In this document: piece after piece, positions 1 through 7,869 of the stretch | Position numbering within the stretch: the stretch's first letter is position 1 | Layout: each line of letters begins with the position of its first letter | NCBI GenBank assembly: GCA_965277025.1 | Contig: OZ255706.1 | Coordinates: 1,178,001 to 1,242,000, forward strand | Direction: 5' to 3' | Length of the DNA stretch: 64,000 bases | Source: Methylomarinum sp965277025 | GTDB taxonomy: Bacteria; Pseudomonadota; Gammaproteobacteria; Methylococcales; Methylomonadaceae | Position numbers and translations under genes: made by a program | The notes under the pieces: generated by a model | Seen by the model: the letters and a program-made list of their open reading frames with translations, nothing else | Database searches by the model: none | Told to the model about the DNA's origin: nothing

Positions 1-978
1 GTTATGCTGTCATTGGTCGGCGTCTATGAAAATGTGCTGATCGCCAGTCAGGATGGTTCGTTAGTTGCCGATATCCGGCCATTGGTGCGTTTCAATGTCA
101 CGGTCATTCTGGAGCAGGATGGCCGGCGGGAATCTGGCAGTATGGGCGGAGGTGGCCGTACCGATTATCAACTGTTTATCCAGGATGATACGGCCATGGA
201 ATTTGCTCGTGAAGCCGTCAGGCAGGCCCAGGTCAATCTTGAAGCCGATGAGGCGCCGGCTGGCAATATGACGGTGGTATTGGGTCCTGGGTGGCCTGGT
301 ATTTTATTGCATGAAGCCATTGGCCATGGTCTGGAAGGCGACTTCAACCGCAAAGGCACGTCGGCGTTCAGTGGCCGTGTTGGTGAACGGGTCGCTTCGG
401 ATTTATGCACGGTGGTCGATGATGGTACTTTGCCAGGGCGACGGGGTTCATTGACGGTTGATGATGAGGGTGTGCCAACAGAAAGCACGGTGCTGATCGA
501 AAACGGTATTTTAAAAGGCTATATGCAGGACAAGCTCAATGCGCGCTTGATGGGGGTTGCCCCGACGGGAAATGGCCGGCGCGAATCTTATGCGCACCTG
601 CCGCTGCCGCGTATGACCAATACCTATATGTTGCCGGGAGAACATGACCCTGAAGAAATTATCGCTTCGGTCAAAAAAGGACTGTATGCAAAAAACTTTG
701 GTGGCGGACAAGTGGATATCACCTCCGGGAAATTTGTTTTTTCCGCCAGTGAAGCCTATCTGATTGAAAATGGCAAAATCACTCGCCCGGTTAAAGGTGC
801 AACGCTGATAGGCAATGGCCCGGATGTATTGACGCGTGTTTCCATGGTGGGAGATGACCTGGAACTGGATAGCGGCGTCGGAACCTGCGGCAAGGATGGC
901 CAGAGCGTACCGGTTGGTGTCGGTCAGCCAACCTTGAAAATTGATAACTTAACTGTCGGCGGGACACAGGTCTCATAA
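1..978 (+). CDS. tldD: TldD metalloprotease subunit, 5' end outside window
   Basis: C-terminal two thirds of TldD, the zinc-binding subunit of the TldD/TldE(PmbA) protease that trims modified peptides such as microcin B17 and acts on CcdA. The reading frame is open from the first base, and about 325 of the usual roughly 480 residues are visible. The HExxxH zinc motif (HEAIGHGLEGD) is encoded near 310-340, followed by the conserved glycine-rich C-terminal domain ending in GGTQVS. The partner gene pmbA starts 11 bp downstream, so the two form a typical heterodimer operon. The true start cannot be given because it lies upstream of the window. Confidence 0.95.
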   Translation, partial: VMLSLVGVYENVLIASQDGSLVADIRPLVRFNVTVILEQDGRRESGSMGGGGRTDYQLFIQDDTAMEFAREAVRQAQVNLEADEAPAGNMTVVLGPGWPGILLHEAIGHGLEGDFNRKGTSAFSGRVGERVASDLCTVVDDGTLPGRRGSLTVDDEGVPTESTVLIENGILKGYMQDKLNARLMGVAPTGNGRRESYAHLPLPRMTNTYMLPGEHDPEEIIASVKKGLYAKNFGGGQVDITSGKFVFSASEAYLIENGKITRPVKGATLIGNGPDVLTRVSMVGDDLELDSGVGTCGKDGQSVPVGVGQPTLKIDNLTVGGTQVS

Positions 979-989
979 CGTACAAACAT

Positions 990-2330
990 ATGGCTGAACA
1001 AAAACAAGCACAAATTGAGCAACTGAAAAATATCGTTCAGGATTTACTGAATGAAGCGGGAAAGCAAGGCGCGACAGCGGCAGAAGCGGGGCTGAGTGTT
1101 GATGATGGTTTGTCGGTCACAGCTCGCCTCGGCGAAGTGGAAACCGTTGAATATCATTGTGACCAGGGCTTGGGCATTACGGTTTATTTTGGCCAGCGCA
1201 AAGGCTCGGCCAGCAGTAACGACTCGTCGCCTGAATCATTGCGGGAAACGGTAACAGCAGCCTGTACTATCGCACGTTACGCCAGTGAAGACCCTTATGC
1301 CGGTCTGCCGGAAGCCGAATTATTGGCAAAACAATTTCCTGATCTGGATTTATATCACCCATGGGAATTGACGGCAGAGCAAGCTATAGAGCAGGCGATA
1401 GAATGCGAAAATGCCGCACGTGATTTCGATGCAGCGATCAGTAACTCCGAAGGCGCCAGTATCAATAGTCACCAGGGTGTTCGCGTATTTGGCAATTCGC
1501 TGGGCTTTCTGCATGGCTATCCCTCGACCCGCCATTCATTGAGCTGCTCGGTACTGGCTGGTAGCGGGGATAACATGCAGCGTGATTATTGGTACACCGT
1601 TTCACGAAAACCGGAGAATCTGGAATCAGCGCGCCAGGTTGGACAACGCGCTGCAGAACGAACGCTAAAACGTCTGGGAGCGAAAGCCTTGGCGACACGG
1701 CATTGCCCGGTGTTGTTTGCAGCCGATATTGCCACCAGTTTGATCGGCTCATTAGTTGGCGCCATCAGTGGTGGAAACCTGTATCGCAAAAGTTCATTTT
1801 TACTGGATTCATTGGGTAAACAAATTCTGCCGGATTTTGTCCGTATTGACGAGCAACCTTTTATTCCTGCCGGTCTTGGTAGCGCCAGCTACGACGCTGA
1901 AGGGGTGGCGACTCATGAACATGACATCGTCGCAGACGGTATCTTGAAATCCTATGTACTCAGCAGTTATTCGGCGCGAAAGCTTAGGATGCAAACAACC
2001 GGGAATGCAGGAGGTGTGCATAATCTGACTGTTGAGCCAGGCGACAAGGATTTTTCCGCATTATTACAAAGCATGCATACAGGATTGTTGGTCACAGAAT
2101 TGATGGGACAAGGCGTCAATATGGTCACAGGGGATTATTCTCGTGGTGCATCCGGATTTTGGGTGGAAAATGGACAAATTCAGTATCCGGTAGAAGAAAT
2201 CACCATTGCCGGTAATTTAAAAGAAATGTTTCAGCAGATTGTTGAAATTGGCAATGATATGGATTGCCGCGGTAATATTCGTACCGGCTCTATTTTAATC
2301 GAACAAATGGCAATTGCAGGCGAAGCATGA
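990..2330 (+). CDS. pmbA: PmbA/TldE metalloprotease subunit
   Basis: 446 aa, the normal length of PmbA (TldE), the partner of TldD without its own zinc motif. Recognisable family segments are the N-terminal VDDGLSVTARLGEVE and the C-terminal VNMVTGDYSRGASGFWVENG stretch. It begins 11 bp after tldD, which supports co-expression as the heterodimeric TldD/TldE protease. The last codons overlap the ATG of the next gene by 4 bp (ATGA), so translation of the downstream pRiA4b ORF-3-like gene is probably coupled. Confidence 0.95.
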   Translation: MAEQKQAQIEQLKNIVQDLLNEAGKQGATAAEAGLSVDDGLSVTARLGEVETVEYHCDQGLGITVYFGQRKGSASSNDSSPESLRETVTAACTIARYASEDPYAGLPEAELLAKQFPDLDLYHPWELTAEQAIEQAIECENAARDFDAAISNSEGASINSHQGVRVFGNSLGFLHGYPSTRHSLSCSVLAGSGDNMQRDYWYTVSRKPENLESARQVGQRAAERTLKRLGAKALATRHCPVLFAADIATSLIGSLVGAISGGNLYRKSSFLLDSLGKQILPDFVRIDEQPFIPAGLGSASYDAEGVATHEHDIVADGILKSYVLSSYSARKLRMQTTGNAGGVHNLTVEPGDKDFSALLQSMHTGLLVTELMGQGVNMVTGDYSRGASGFWVENGQIQYPVEEITIAGNLKEMFQQIVEIGNDMDCRGNIRTGSILIEQMAIAGEA

Positions 2331-2905
2331 ATATCACTGAATTAAGAAATATCTATCAATTAAAAATCTCTTTAGATGGCGCTAAGCCACCTATTTGGCG
2401 GCGTGTTCTGGTTCCCAGCAGCTATGATCTGGCTCAGTTGCATGAGGTTATACAAATTGCCATGGGCTGGTTTGATTGTCATCTGCACCAATTTATTATC
2501 AATGGCGAGTTTTATGGCGTTCCTGAACCGGATTTTGATTTTGACGTAAAACCTGAAGAGGGCGTCAGGTTGAGTAACGTATTCAAAAGGGAAAAAGACA
2601 AGATTCAATATGAATATGACTTCGGCGATGGTTGGGTTCACACCATCGCGCTGGAAAAAATTCTGCCATTTGACCCTAAAAAGACCTTGCCGCATTGCGT
2701 GACTGGACGTAAGGCCTGTCCGCCGGAAGATGTAGGCGGTATCTGGGGTTATGCCAAATTTCTGCAGGCCTGGAATGATCCCGGCCATCCTGAGCATGAA
2801 AGTTACCGGGAATGGCTGGAAGGTGATGAGGGAGAGTTCGAGCCTGATTTTTTTGATCGTGCCGAAGTCAACGCCATGCTGGCCGAATGGGCCAATGCAG
2901 ATTGA
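2327..2905 (+). CDS. plasmid pRiA4b ORF-3 family protein
   Basis: 192 aa. The sequence contains the hallmarks of the pRiA4b ORF-3-like family (IS1096 TnpR-like fold): an N-terminal beta/alpha segment with PPIWRRVLVP, then LHEVIQIAMGWFDCHLHQF, YEYDFGDGWVHTI and a late CPPEDVGG. The biochemical function of the family is unknown; members occur on plasmids and chromosomes. The ATG overlaps the pmbA stop (ATGA), an arrangement suggesting translational coupling to the TldD/PmbA operon. Acidic C-terminus. A REP-like repeat follows immediately and separates it from the convergent pyrD. Confidence 0.85.
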   Translation: MNITELRNIYQLKISLDGAKPPIWRRVLVPSSYDLAQLHEVIQIAMGWFDCHLHQFIINGEFYGVPEPDFDFDVKPEEGVRLSNVFKREKDKIQYEYDFGDGWVHTIALEKILPFDPKKTLPHCVTGRKACPPEDVGGIWGYAKFLQAWNDPGHPEHESYREWLEGDEGEFEPDFFDRAEVNAMLAEWANAD

Positions 2906-2910
2906 TTTGC

Positions 2911-2940
2911 AGGATGGGGTTTGCCGTCAGGCAATCCACC
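2911..2940 (+). repeat. REP-like GTGG...CCACC repeat
   Basis: A degenerate copy of a short imperfect palindrome seen elsewhere in the window with consensus GTAGGGTGGATTCGCC followed by GTCAGGCAATCCACC. It occupies the 36-bp gap between two convergent genes, the usual place for REP elements, where it may act as a transcript-end hairpin. Confidence 0.7.
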
Positions 2941-2941
2941 A

Positions 2942-3970
2942 TCATGATGCCCGGCTCGCCAAGGTTGCCAAAATATCATCAATCAACTGCGGCCCACGGT
3001 AAATCAAGCCACTGTAAACCTGTAGCAAACTGGCGCCGGCCGCCAGTTTTTCTTTGGCATCCTCGCCGCTTGAAATACCGCCAGCGGCGATAATTGGCGC
3101 AGCCCCGTTCAATGCCTCGGCCAGTTTTTGGACTACATAGGTGGATTTTTCCTTGACTGGCGCGCCGCTCAATCCGCCGTTTTCCTGTGCCAGCGGGTGG
3201 TTGCTGATTGCCGACCGATCTATCGTCGTATTAGTGGCGATCACAGCATTGATTTCCAGTGATTTTAACAAATTGGCAATATGGGTGATTTCATCATCAC
3301 TCAGATCAGGGGCGATTTTCACCACTAATGGCACATATTTGCCATGTTGTTGCTGTAAAGCCAGTTGTTCCTCTTTCAAGCGGGACAATAATATTTCTAT
3401 TTCTTCTCCTTGCTGCAATTGACGCAGGTTTTTGGTGTTGGGTGAAGAGATATTGAGGGTGATATAGCTGGCTGCGGGATAACTTTTTCTCAACCCAATC
3501 AAATAATCATCCACGGCATTTTCCAGGGGGGTGTCAAAATTCTTGCCGATATTGATACCTAATATGCCATCGTATTGCGCTTGCGCGACCTGTTTCAATA
3601 AATGGTCGATGCCTTTATTGTTAAAGCCCATGCGGTTGATGATAGCCTGATGTTCCGGCAGGCGAAACAATCTGGGCTTGGGGTTGCCCGGCTGTGGCCG
3701 TGGCGTGACCGTGCCGATTTCAATAAAACCAAAGCCCAGAGCCGCCAGTGCATCAATGTAGTCACCATTTTTATCCAGCCCCGCCGCCAGGCCAACAGGG
3801 TTTTTAAAATGCAGGCCCATTATATCGATAGCTTGTTCGGTGTGTTTTGCGGCAATCAAACTGGACAGGCCGGTTTGATAGGCAAACTGTAAACCTTTGA
3901 GGGTAACGGTGTGGGCCGTTTCCGGGTCTAATTGAAATAATAAGGGGCGAATCAGCGGGTAAATATTCAT
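2942..3970 (-). CDS. pyrD: dihydroorotate dehydrogenase (quinone), class 2
   Basis: 342 aa, full length. Membrane-associated class 2 PyrD oxidises dihydroorotate to orotate in pyrimidine synthesis using quinone and FMN. Visible signatures are PVGLAAGLDKNGDYID near the N-terminus, NRMGFNNKG, the NISSPNTKNLRQLQ catalytic-serine region and the FMN-phosphate loop IIAAGGISSGEDA, ending in LLQVYSGLIYRGP. The N-terminal helical quinone-binding extension (YPLIRPLLFQLDPETAH) marks it as class 2. It overlaps thiO upstream by 4 bp, so the two are probably co-transcribed, although the pairing is not metabolically obvious. Confidence 0.97.
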   Translation of the reverse strand: MNIYPLIRPLLFQLDPETAHTVTLKGLQFAYQTGLSSLIAAKHTEQAIDIMGLHFKNPVGLAAGLDKNGDYIDALAALGFGFIEIGTVTPRPQPGNPKPRLFRLPEHQAIINRMGFNNKGIDHLLKQVAQAQYDGILGINIGKNFDTPLENAVDDYLIGLRKSYPAASYITLNISSPNTKNLRQLQQGEEIEILLSRLKEEQLALQQQHGKYVPLVVKIAPDLSDDEITHIANLLKSLEINAVIATNTTIDRSAISNHPLAQENGGLSGAPVKEKSTYVVQKLAEALNGAAPIIAAGGISSGEDAKEKLAAGASLLQVYSGLIYRGPQLIDDILATLASRAS

Positions 3971-5067
3971 AAAGTAGTGGTTTTAAACTGAAAAGGCTCA
4001 GGGCTCAACAATGGCTGGCGATCAAGAATTAAATCAGCCAGCAAACGGGCGGAAGCAGGCCCCATACCTAAACCATTACGAAAATGACCGGCATTGACGC
4101 TCAAATTATTTATTTCCGGGTGCTTGCCGATACAGGGGATGCCTTCTTTCGTTCCTGGCCGCAAGCCTGCCCAATGATGAATGACAGGCGTATCTTTCAG
4201 GGCCGGTAACAAGGATGTGGCAAATTCTGCCAACTGTTGTTTGCTGTCGTTGCTGGTTTGTTTGTCAAAGCCAACCTCTTCAACGGTGCTGCCAGCCAAA
4301 ATTTTACCGTCTTTTCGTGGAATCAAATAACGGTCATTATCCAAAACCATACAGGGCAGCAATGTTGGCTCGGCCTCGAACAACAACATCTGTCCTTTGA
4401 CCGGGTGTATTTCAGGTGGTGGCGTAATATCCGGTAACAGTGTGGAGAATAAACGGGATGTCCAGCCCCCGGTGGTGATAATCAAATGGCCGCAGCGAAA
4501 GTCGCCTTGATCGGAGCGTAAACGGGTAATTCGCTGGCCTTGTCGTTCTATCGTGTTGACTTGGCAGTTCTCAAAAAATTCGACAGATTGTTTCTCAAGC
4601 CACGCTTTCAATGATTTTAACAAACGAGGGTTGCGGGCTTGGGCAATATCTGGTAGCCATAAAGCTTGCTCAAAGTGACTGTCAATTTGTGGAAACTGCG
4701 AGGGTTCGGCCGCCTGATGACGAACGGCATATGTTTTGCACCAAATCTCTGCCGCAGCAATGTCCGGATTTTTACAGATCAGCAGGCCGCTGACAATAAA
4801 CTCAGGATCAATGCCGGTCTGCGCCAGTAATTCATCCGCAAGACCTGGGTATATTGCTAAACTGGCAATCACAAGTTCGCTGATACAAGGTGGCTGGCGC
4901 CAGGGATATAACGGCAGCAAAATACCGCCTCCCGCCCAGGAAGATTCGTGGCCAATCTCACCACTGTCAATAATGGCGACGTGGTAGCCGGCCAGAGATA
5001 ATTCGCGCGCAGTCAGTAGGCCGCTGATGCCGCCGCCAAGTATAGTAAAATCAAATAATTCACTCAT
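3967..5067 (-). CDS. thiO: glycine oxidase ThiO (FAD-dependent)
   Basis: 366 aa DAO-family flavoprotein. The N-terminal dinucleotide-binding motif is ILGGGISGLLTARELSLAG, with a SWAGGGIL segment about residue 45 and the C-terminal FRNGLGMGPASARLLADLI typical of ThiO. ThiO oxidises glycine to iminoglycine for assembly of the thiamine thiazole. No thiazole synthase gene is adjacent. The stop overlaps the pyrD start by 4 bp. A different amino-acid oxidase of the same family is possible, but the length and C-terminal signature favour ThiO. Confidence 0.88.
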   Translation of the reverse strand: MSELFDFTILGGGISGLLTARELSLAGYHVAIIDSGEIGHESSWAGGGILLPLYPWRQPPCISELVIASLAIYPGLADELLAQTGIDPEFIVSGLLICKNPDIAAAEIWCKTYAVRHQAAEPSQFPQIDSHFEQALWLPDIAQARNPRLLKSLKAWLEKQSVEFFENCQVNTIERQGQRITRLRSDQGDFRCGHLIITTGGWTSRLFSTLLPDITPPPEIHPVKGQMLLFEAEPTLLPCMVLDNDRYLIPRKDGKILAGSTVEEVGFDKQTSNDSKQQLAEFATSLLPALKDTPVIHHWAGLRPGTKEGIPCIGKHPEINNLSVNAGHFRNGLGMGPASARLLADLILDRQPLLSPEPFQFKTTTL

Positions 5068-5423
5068 GGAAAATAATTATAACAATGTTGTTGTGGTTGG
5101 CTCAGGTCGGCGTTGTATGGGGTATGGAACTTTATCGTCGATTGGACTTGCTAAAGGTATCATGAAACGGGGGACAAGAAAAACCGAAAACTTTGACGGG
5201 AAATGTTGTTTTTTTTCCGACAAAGAAAAAATTACAATACTTCTTTAATATATTGAATTAAAAAGAATAAAAAAATGCCTCAAAAAAATGCCTCAAAACT
5301 TGTATGGGATCGGTTTTGTTGCTATTATTACTACCGTAATAAACCGTAATAAACCGTAATAAAACTCTGTGTTGCAGATAAGCAAATGCAGTTTGATAAC
5401 AACAACCTCTGAGGGGGAATCTT
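5068..5423. other. 356-bp intergenic region with two tandem repeats
   Basis: AT-rich divergent spacer between thiO (minus) and the outer-membrane protein gene (plus). It holds two nearly adjacent copies of an AAAAAAATGCCTC unit at about 5269-5298 and three perfect 10-bp copies of ACCGTAATAA at 5333-5362, about 60 bp before the barrel gene. No convincing coding sequence was found; a 73-codon open frame starting upstream overlaps thiO antisense. Confidence 0.7.
5333..5362 (+). repeat. three tandem copies of ACCGTAATAA
   Basis: Perfect period-10 repeat, one helical turn per unit, located 62-91 bp upstream of the start of the outer-membrane protein gene. The placement next to a promoter region suggests an iterated regulator site, but this is inference only. 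Confidence 0.75.
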
Positions 5424-6305
5424 ATGACCTTTAAAAAAACAAAATTAGCCCTGGCAGTCGCCACGGCAACATTGGCGATGGCTTCATCATCTGCCATGGC
5501 ACATTCAAAAGCTGAGCGCGTTGCCGATGCAACCGCCAAGAAAACTGCTGCGCTGGAAGCACAGGTTCAGCAAATGGCCAGCATGATGCAAGCCATGCAG
5601 GCAGAACTAAGCCGCGTCAAGGCTCAGGCTTCAACCGCTGTCAGCAGCAATTCTGCAAAACTGCAGGAACTGGATCAATGGATGTCTTCAGTCAGAAGTG
5701 CGCCGGTTCATGTCGCCAGCAAAGATAATTTAGTGTCTGTCCGTGGCGGTTGGATGCATTTTAATGATAACCGTAAACATACAGCGACTTTAGGTAGTGG
5801 TCTCCGCCCCGCATTTAATACTGATAGGGATGCTTTCTATTATGGCGGTGCCTTCGATTACAATGTCAACAATGACCTGTTTGGCTTTATGGATCACACT
5901 TCATTTGGTATCGAATTTGGCTTTGAATATGCGCATATTGCCAATGCAAGAGCTAATGGCATAAGTAATGGAAATACTAATAGCCCAAATAATTGGCAAA
6001 ATAATGTAGCAGCAGATGTCAGCCAATTAAGAATCAACGCATCACCAAAAATCAAATTCATGCATGGCAGCAAATTCCGTCCATGGATCATCCCAGTTGG
6101 CTTGGATGTTAACATCATCAGCCCACCATCTTCAGCAGTTACCGTATTGAACAGCGGCATGAACTTCGGTTTAGGTGCGGAATACGAAGTATTTAATGGT
6201 ATTGTCGTTGGCGCGGATGGTCGTTACCATCACTCTTTCGATGATATCGACGGCGTCGATACCGATGGTTTCACCCTGGGTGGTTCACTCGGTTTCAAAT
6301 TCTAA
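5424..6305 (+). CDS. outer-membrane beta-barrel protein with coiled-coil N-terminus
   Basis: 293 aa. A Sec signal peptide (MTFKKTKLALAVATATLAMA, then an SAMA cleavage site near residue 27) is followed by a heptad-like coiled coil of about residues 35-75 (KTAALEAQVQQMASMMQAM) and then a region of alternating aromatic/hydrophobic strands ending in GFTLGGSLGFKF, a C-terminal Phe as in barrel proteins. The architecture resembles Lpg1974-type or trimeric major outer-membrane proteins, but I do not recognise a specific family with certainty. A strong RBS (GAGGGGG) precedes the ATG. A fold-back repeat and a Rho-independent terminator follow. Confidence 0.8.
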   Translation: MTFKKTKLALAVATATLAMASSSAMAHSKAERVADATAKKTAALEAQVQQMASMMQAMQAELSRVKAQASTAVSSNSAKLQELDQWMSSVRSAPVHVASKDNLVSVRGGWMHFNDNRKHTATLGSGLRPAFNTDRDAFYYGGAFDYNVNNDLFGFMDHTSFGIEFGFEYAHIANARANGISNGNTNSPNNWQNNVAADVSQLRINASPKIKFMHGSKFRPWIIPVGLDVNIISPPSSAVTVLNSGMNFGLGAEYEVFNGIVVGADGRYHHSFDDIDGVDTDGFTLGGSLGFKF

Positions 6306-6322
6306 GTTGATTTAAGCATAAT

Positions 6323-6411
6323 TGTAGGGCGGAACAAGCCCAGCACTTTCTGCATTGAAAAAGTACTTTCTTTAGCTATTCATGTAAAAAGTTGCTGGGT
6401 TCCGCCTACTT
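6323..6411. repeat. fold-back repeat with GTAGGGCGGAAC arms
   Basis: Inverted arms GTAGGGCGGAACAAGCCCAG (left) and the complement of GTAGGCGGAACCCAGCA (right) enclose about 45 bp. This is a REP-like (BIME-type) palindrome after the outer-membrane protein gene. Confidence 0.7.
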
Positions 6412-6420
6412 GGCAATAGC

Positions 6421-6452
6421 AAAAAAGGGAAGAGTAAAACCTTCCCTTTTTT
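6421..6452 (+). terminator. Rho-independent terminator
   Basis: GGGAAG / CTTCCC stem extended by A6/T6, loop AGTAAAAC, followed by a T-tract. It ends the outer-membrane protein transcript and argues against translating the next gene from the upstream TTG at 6451. Confidence 0.85.
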
Positions 6453-6522
6453 GTTTCTGGCCGGCTGGAATCTTGCCTCTCAAGATGGTAAAGTTCAGCC
6501 CTTTAAAAAATGTTTTAAGCCC

Positions 6523-6963
6523 ATGAAAAAACAAAATCCTGTTAAAAAAACACTGCAAACGCTATTGCTGCTGGTGACTGTCGCCGTGCTGGTCTCGGCC
6601 TGTTCCGACGACAAGCCGAAAACAGCCGTCAAAAAAACTGCCCATAATGTATTCGATCATTCACATGGCGCGGAAGTGAGTGATTTGGTCAAACACAAAT
6701 TTGAACATGAATTTGCCGATCAGTGCGTGGATCGAGAGGTTAAAAATTCTGTGAACAAGGCGCTGGACAGAAGACGCTATGCCAAACCTTGTTTATGTAT
6801 CGCCACTTATATGATGAAAGACCTGACTGCAGTGGAAGCTGAAAAATTCCTGAAAGAACATAAGGACACCCAATCCTTGCGGATTCGTTACGAAAACGCA
6901 GCCTATCATTGCCTGCAAGAAAAATCTCATCCCAAAGGCCCAAAATTATTCGGCAAACGTTGA
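6523..6963 (+). CDS. small periplasmic lipoprotein, unknown function
   Basis: 146 aa from the ATG at 6523. This start was chosen because it gives a perfect lipoprotein signal: MKKQNPVKKT, a hydrophobic LLLLVTVAVLV core and a VSAC lipobox. The longer frame back to a TTG at 6451 would run into the terminator. The mature part is basic and has four conserved-looking cysteines (residues near CVDRE, CLCIA, YHCLQ), with a CLCIA-TYMMKDLTAVEAEKFL helical segment. I do not recognise a family. No partner gene is evident. Confidence 0.75.
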   Translation: MKKQNPVKKTLQTLLLLVTVAVLVSACSDDKPKTAVKKTAHNVFDHSHGAEVSDLVKHKFEHEFADQCVDREVKNSVNKALDRRRYAKPCLCIATYMMKDLTAVEAEKFLKEHKDTQSLRIRYENAAYHCLQEKSHPKGPKLFGKR

Positions 6964-6979
6964 TTCGTACTGCCGATAT

Positions 6980-7010
6980 GTAGGGTGGCTTCGCCGTAAG
7001 GTATCCACCC
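6980..7010 (+). repeat. REP-like GTAGGGTGG repeat
   Basis: Copy of the GTAGGGTGG...CCACC imperfect palindrome, here with TTCGCCGTAAGGTATCCACC as the second half, followed by a partial repeat of GATAGGGTGG. It lies between the lipoprotein gene and the Rpn-like gene. Confidence 0.75.
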
Positions 7011-7040
7011 TGATAGGGTGGCGCATTCAGATGCAAGTAT

Positions 7041-7649
7041 ATGGGTCAAAAGGATATCATCAGTAAACAGTTGATCAAACGATTGGCCGTCGATCTGGCA
7101 GTTTATCTGCTGGGACTTGATGTTGCGTATGATGAGCTGGAGTTGTTGTCAACCGGGCAGCAACGTGTTGAAGATCGGCGTGTCGATTTGCTGGCGCGGG
7201 TTGAAAAAGATACGCAATCCTTTATTCTGCATGTGGAAATTCAGAATAACAATGATTTGCGGATGCCGTTGCGCATGTTGCGCTACTATACGGACATCGC
7301 GTTTCAATTCAATGATGCGTCAATAAAGCAATATGTAATTTATATCGGCAAGTCGTGTTTGACCATGGCCGACAGACTGGATGGCGAAGCGCTGACTTAT
7401 CGCTACCATATTATTGATATGCATCAGATTGATTACCGGCAATTACTGGCGCAAGATACGCCTGACGCCATCGTGTTATCAATTCTTGGGGGGGGCAAGG
7501 ACACGCCGGAACGGCAGGCGGTAGCGGAAATTGTAGGACGCTTGCATCAAAAGATAGGACAGGAGACAAAGCAGTTTCGGGAATATTTTTATATGATGGA
7601 AATATTGTCGGAGAATCGGCATCTAAAAGATTTTATCAAAGAGGCGTAG
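7041..7649 (+). CDS. Rpn-family PD-(D/E)XK nuclease/transposase-like protein, 5' part
   Basis: 202 aa. The N-terminus has the PD-(D/E)XK layout of Rpn / 'PD-(D/E)XK nuclease family transposase' proteins: ELELLSTGQQRVEDRRVDLL, then LHVEIQNNND with the E-x-Q core. Such proteins are linked to RecA-independent recombination. It ends at a TAG (7647-7649), but the same frame resumes 3 bp later with an ATG and encodes the usual C-terminal tail of this family (next entry). The gene is therefore probably one ORF split by a nonsense codon. Flanked upstream by a REP-like repeat. Confidence 0.75.
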   Translation: MGQKDIISKQLIKRLAVDLAVYLLGLDVAYDELELLSTGQQRVEDRRVDLLARVEKDTQSFILHVEIQNNNDLRMPLRMLRYYTDIAFQFNDASIKQYVIYIGKSCLTMADRLDGEALTYRYHIIDMHQIDYRQLLAQDTPDAIVLSILGGGKDTPERQAVAEIVGRLHQKIGQETKQFREYFYMMEILSENRHLKDFIKEA

Positions 7650-7652
7650 AAA

Positions 7653-7856
7653 ATGATTACTCAGGTAAAATTGCAGAATTTACCTTCCTATGAGTTAGGA
7701 ATGGAGCAGGGCGAAGAAAGAGGCTTGGAAAAGGGCTTGGAAAAAGGTATTTCCTTAATGGTGAAGCGCATGCTGAAAAAACATTCGCCCGAAGAAGTGG
7801 CGAAAATGCTGGAATTACCGCTGGACAAGGTTTTGGCGATTAAAGATAACGATTAA
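7653..7856 (+). CDS. C-terminal tail of the Rpn-like protein, in frame after a TAG
   Basis: 67 aa in the same frame as the preceding gene. It starts MITQVKLQNLPSYELGMEQG and continues with repeated EKGLEKG units, then a short helix-turn-helix-like segment (SPEEVAKMLELPLDKVLAI). In related proteins this tail is continuous with the nuclease domain. It could be translated by reinitiation at the ATG 3 bp after the stop, though no good RBS is visible. Confidence 0.65.
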   Translation: MITQVKLQNLPSYELGMEQGEERGLEKGLEKGISLMVKRMLKKHSPEEVAKMLELPLDKVLAIKDND

Positions 7857-7869
7857 AGTTAACGGATTT

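Noticed and set aside
5027..5248. 73-codon frame beginning inside thiO antisense, including a NNVVVVGSGRR segment
   Set aside because: Overlaps thiO on the other strand and loses any resemblance to a nucleotide-binding protein after a few residues.
5333..5362. CRISPR-like array
   Set aside because: Units are 10 bp, directly adjacent without spacers, and no cas genes occur in the window.
6451..6522. TTG start at 6451 for the lipoprotein gene
   Set aside because: It overlaps the T-tract of a terminator and would bury the lipoprotein signal peptide 24 residues inside the protein.
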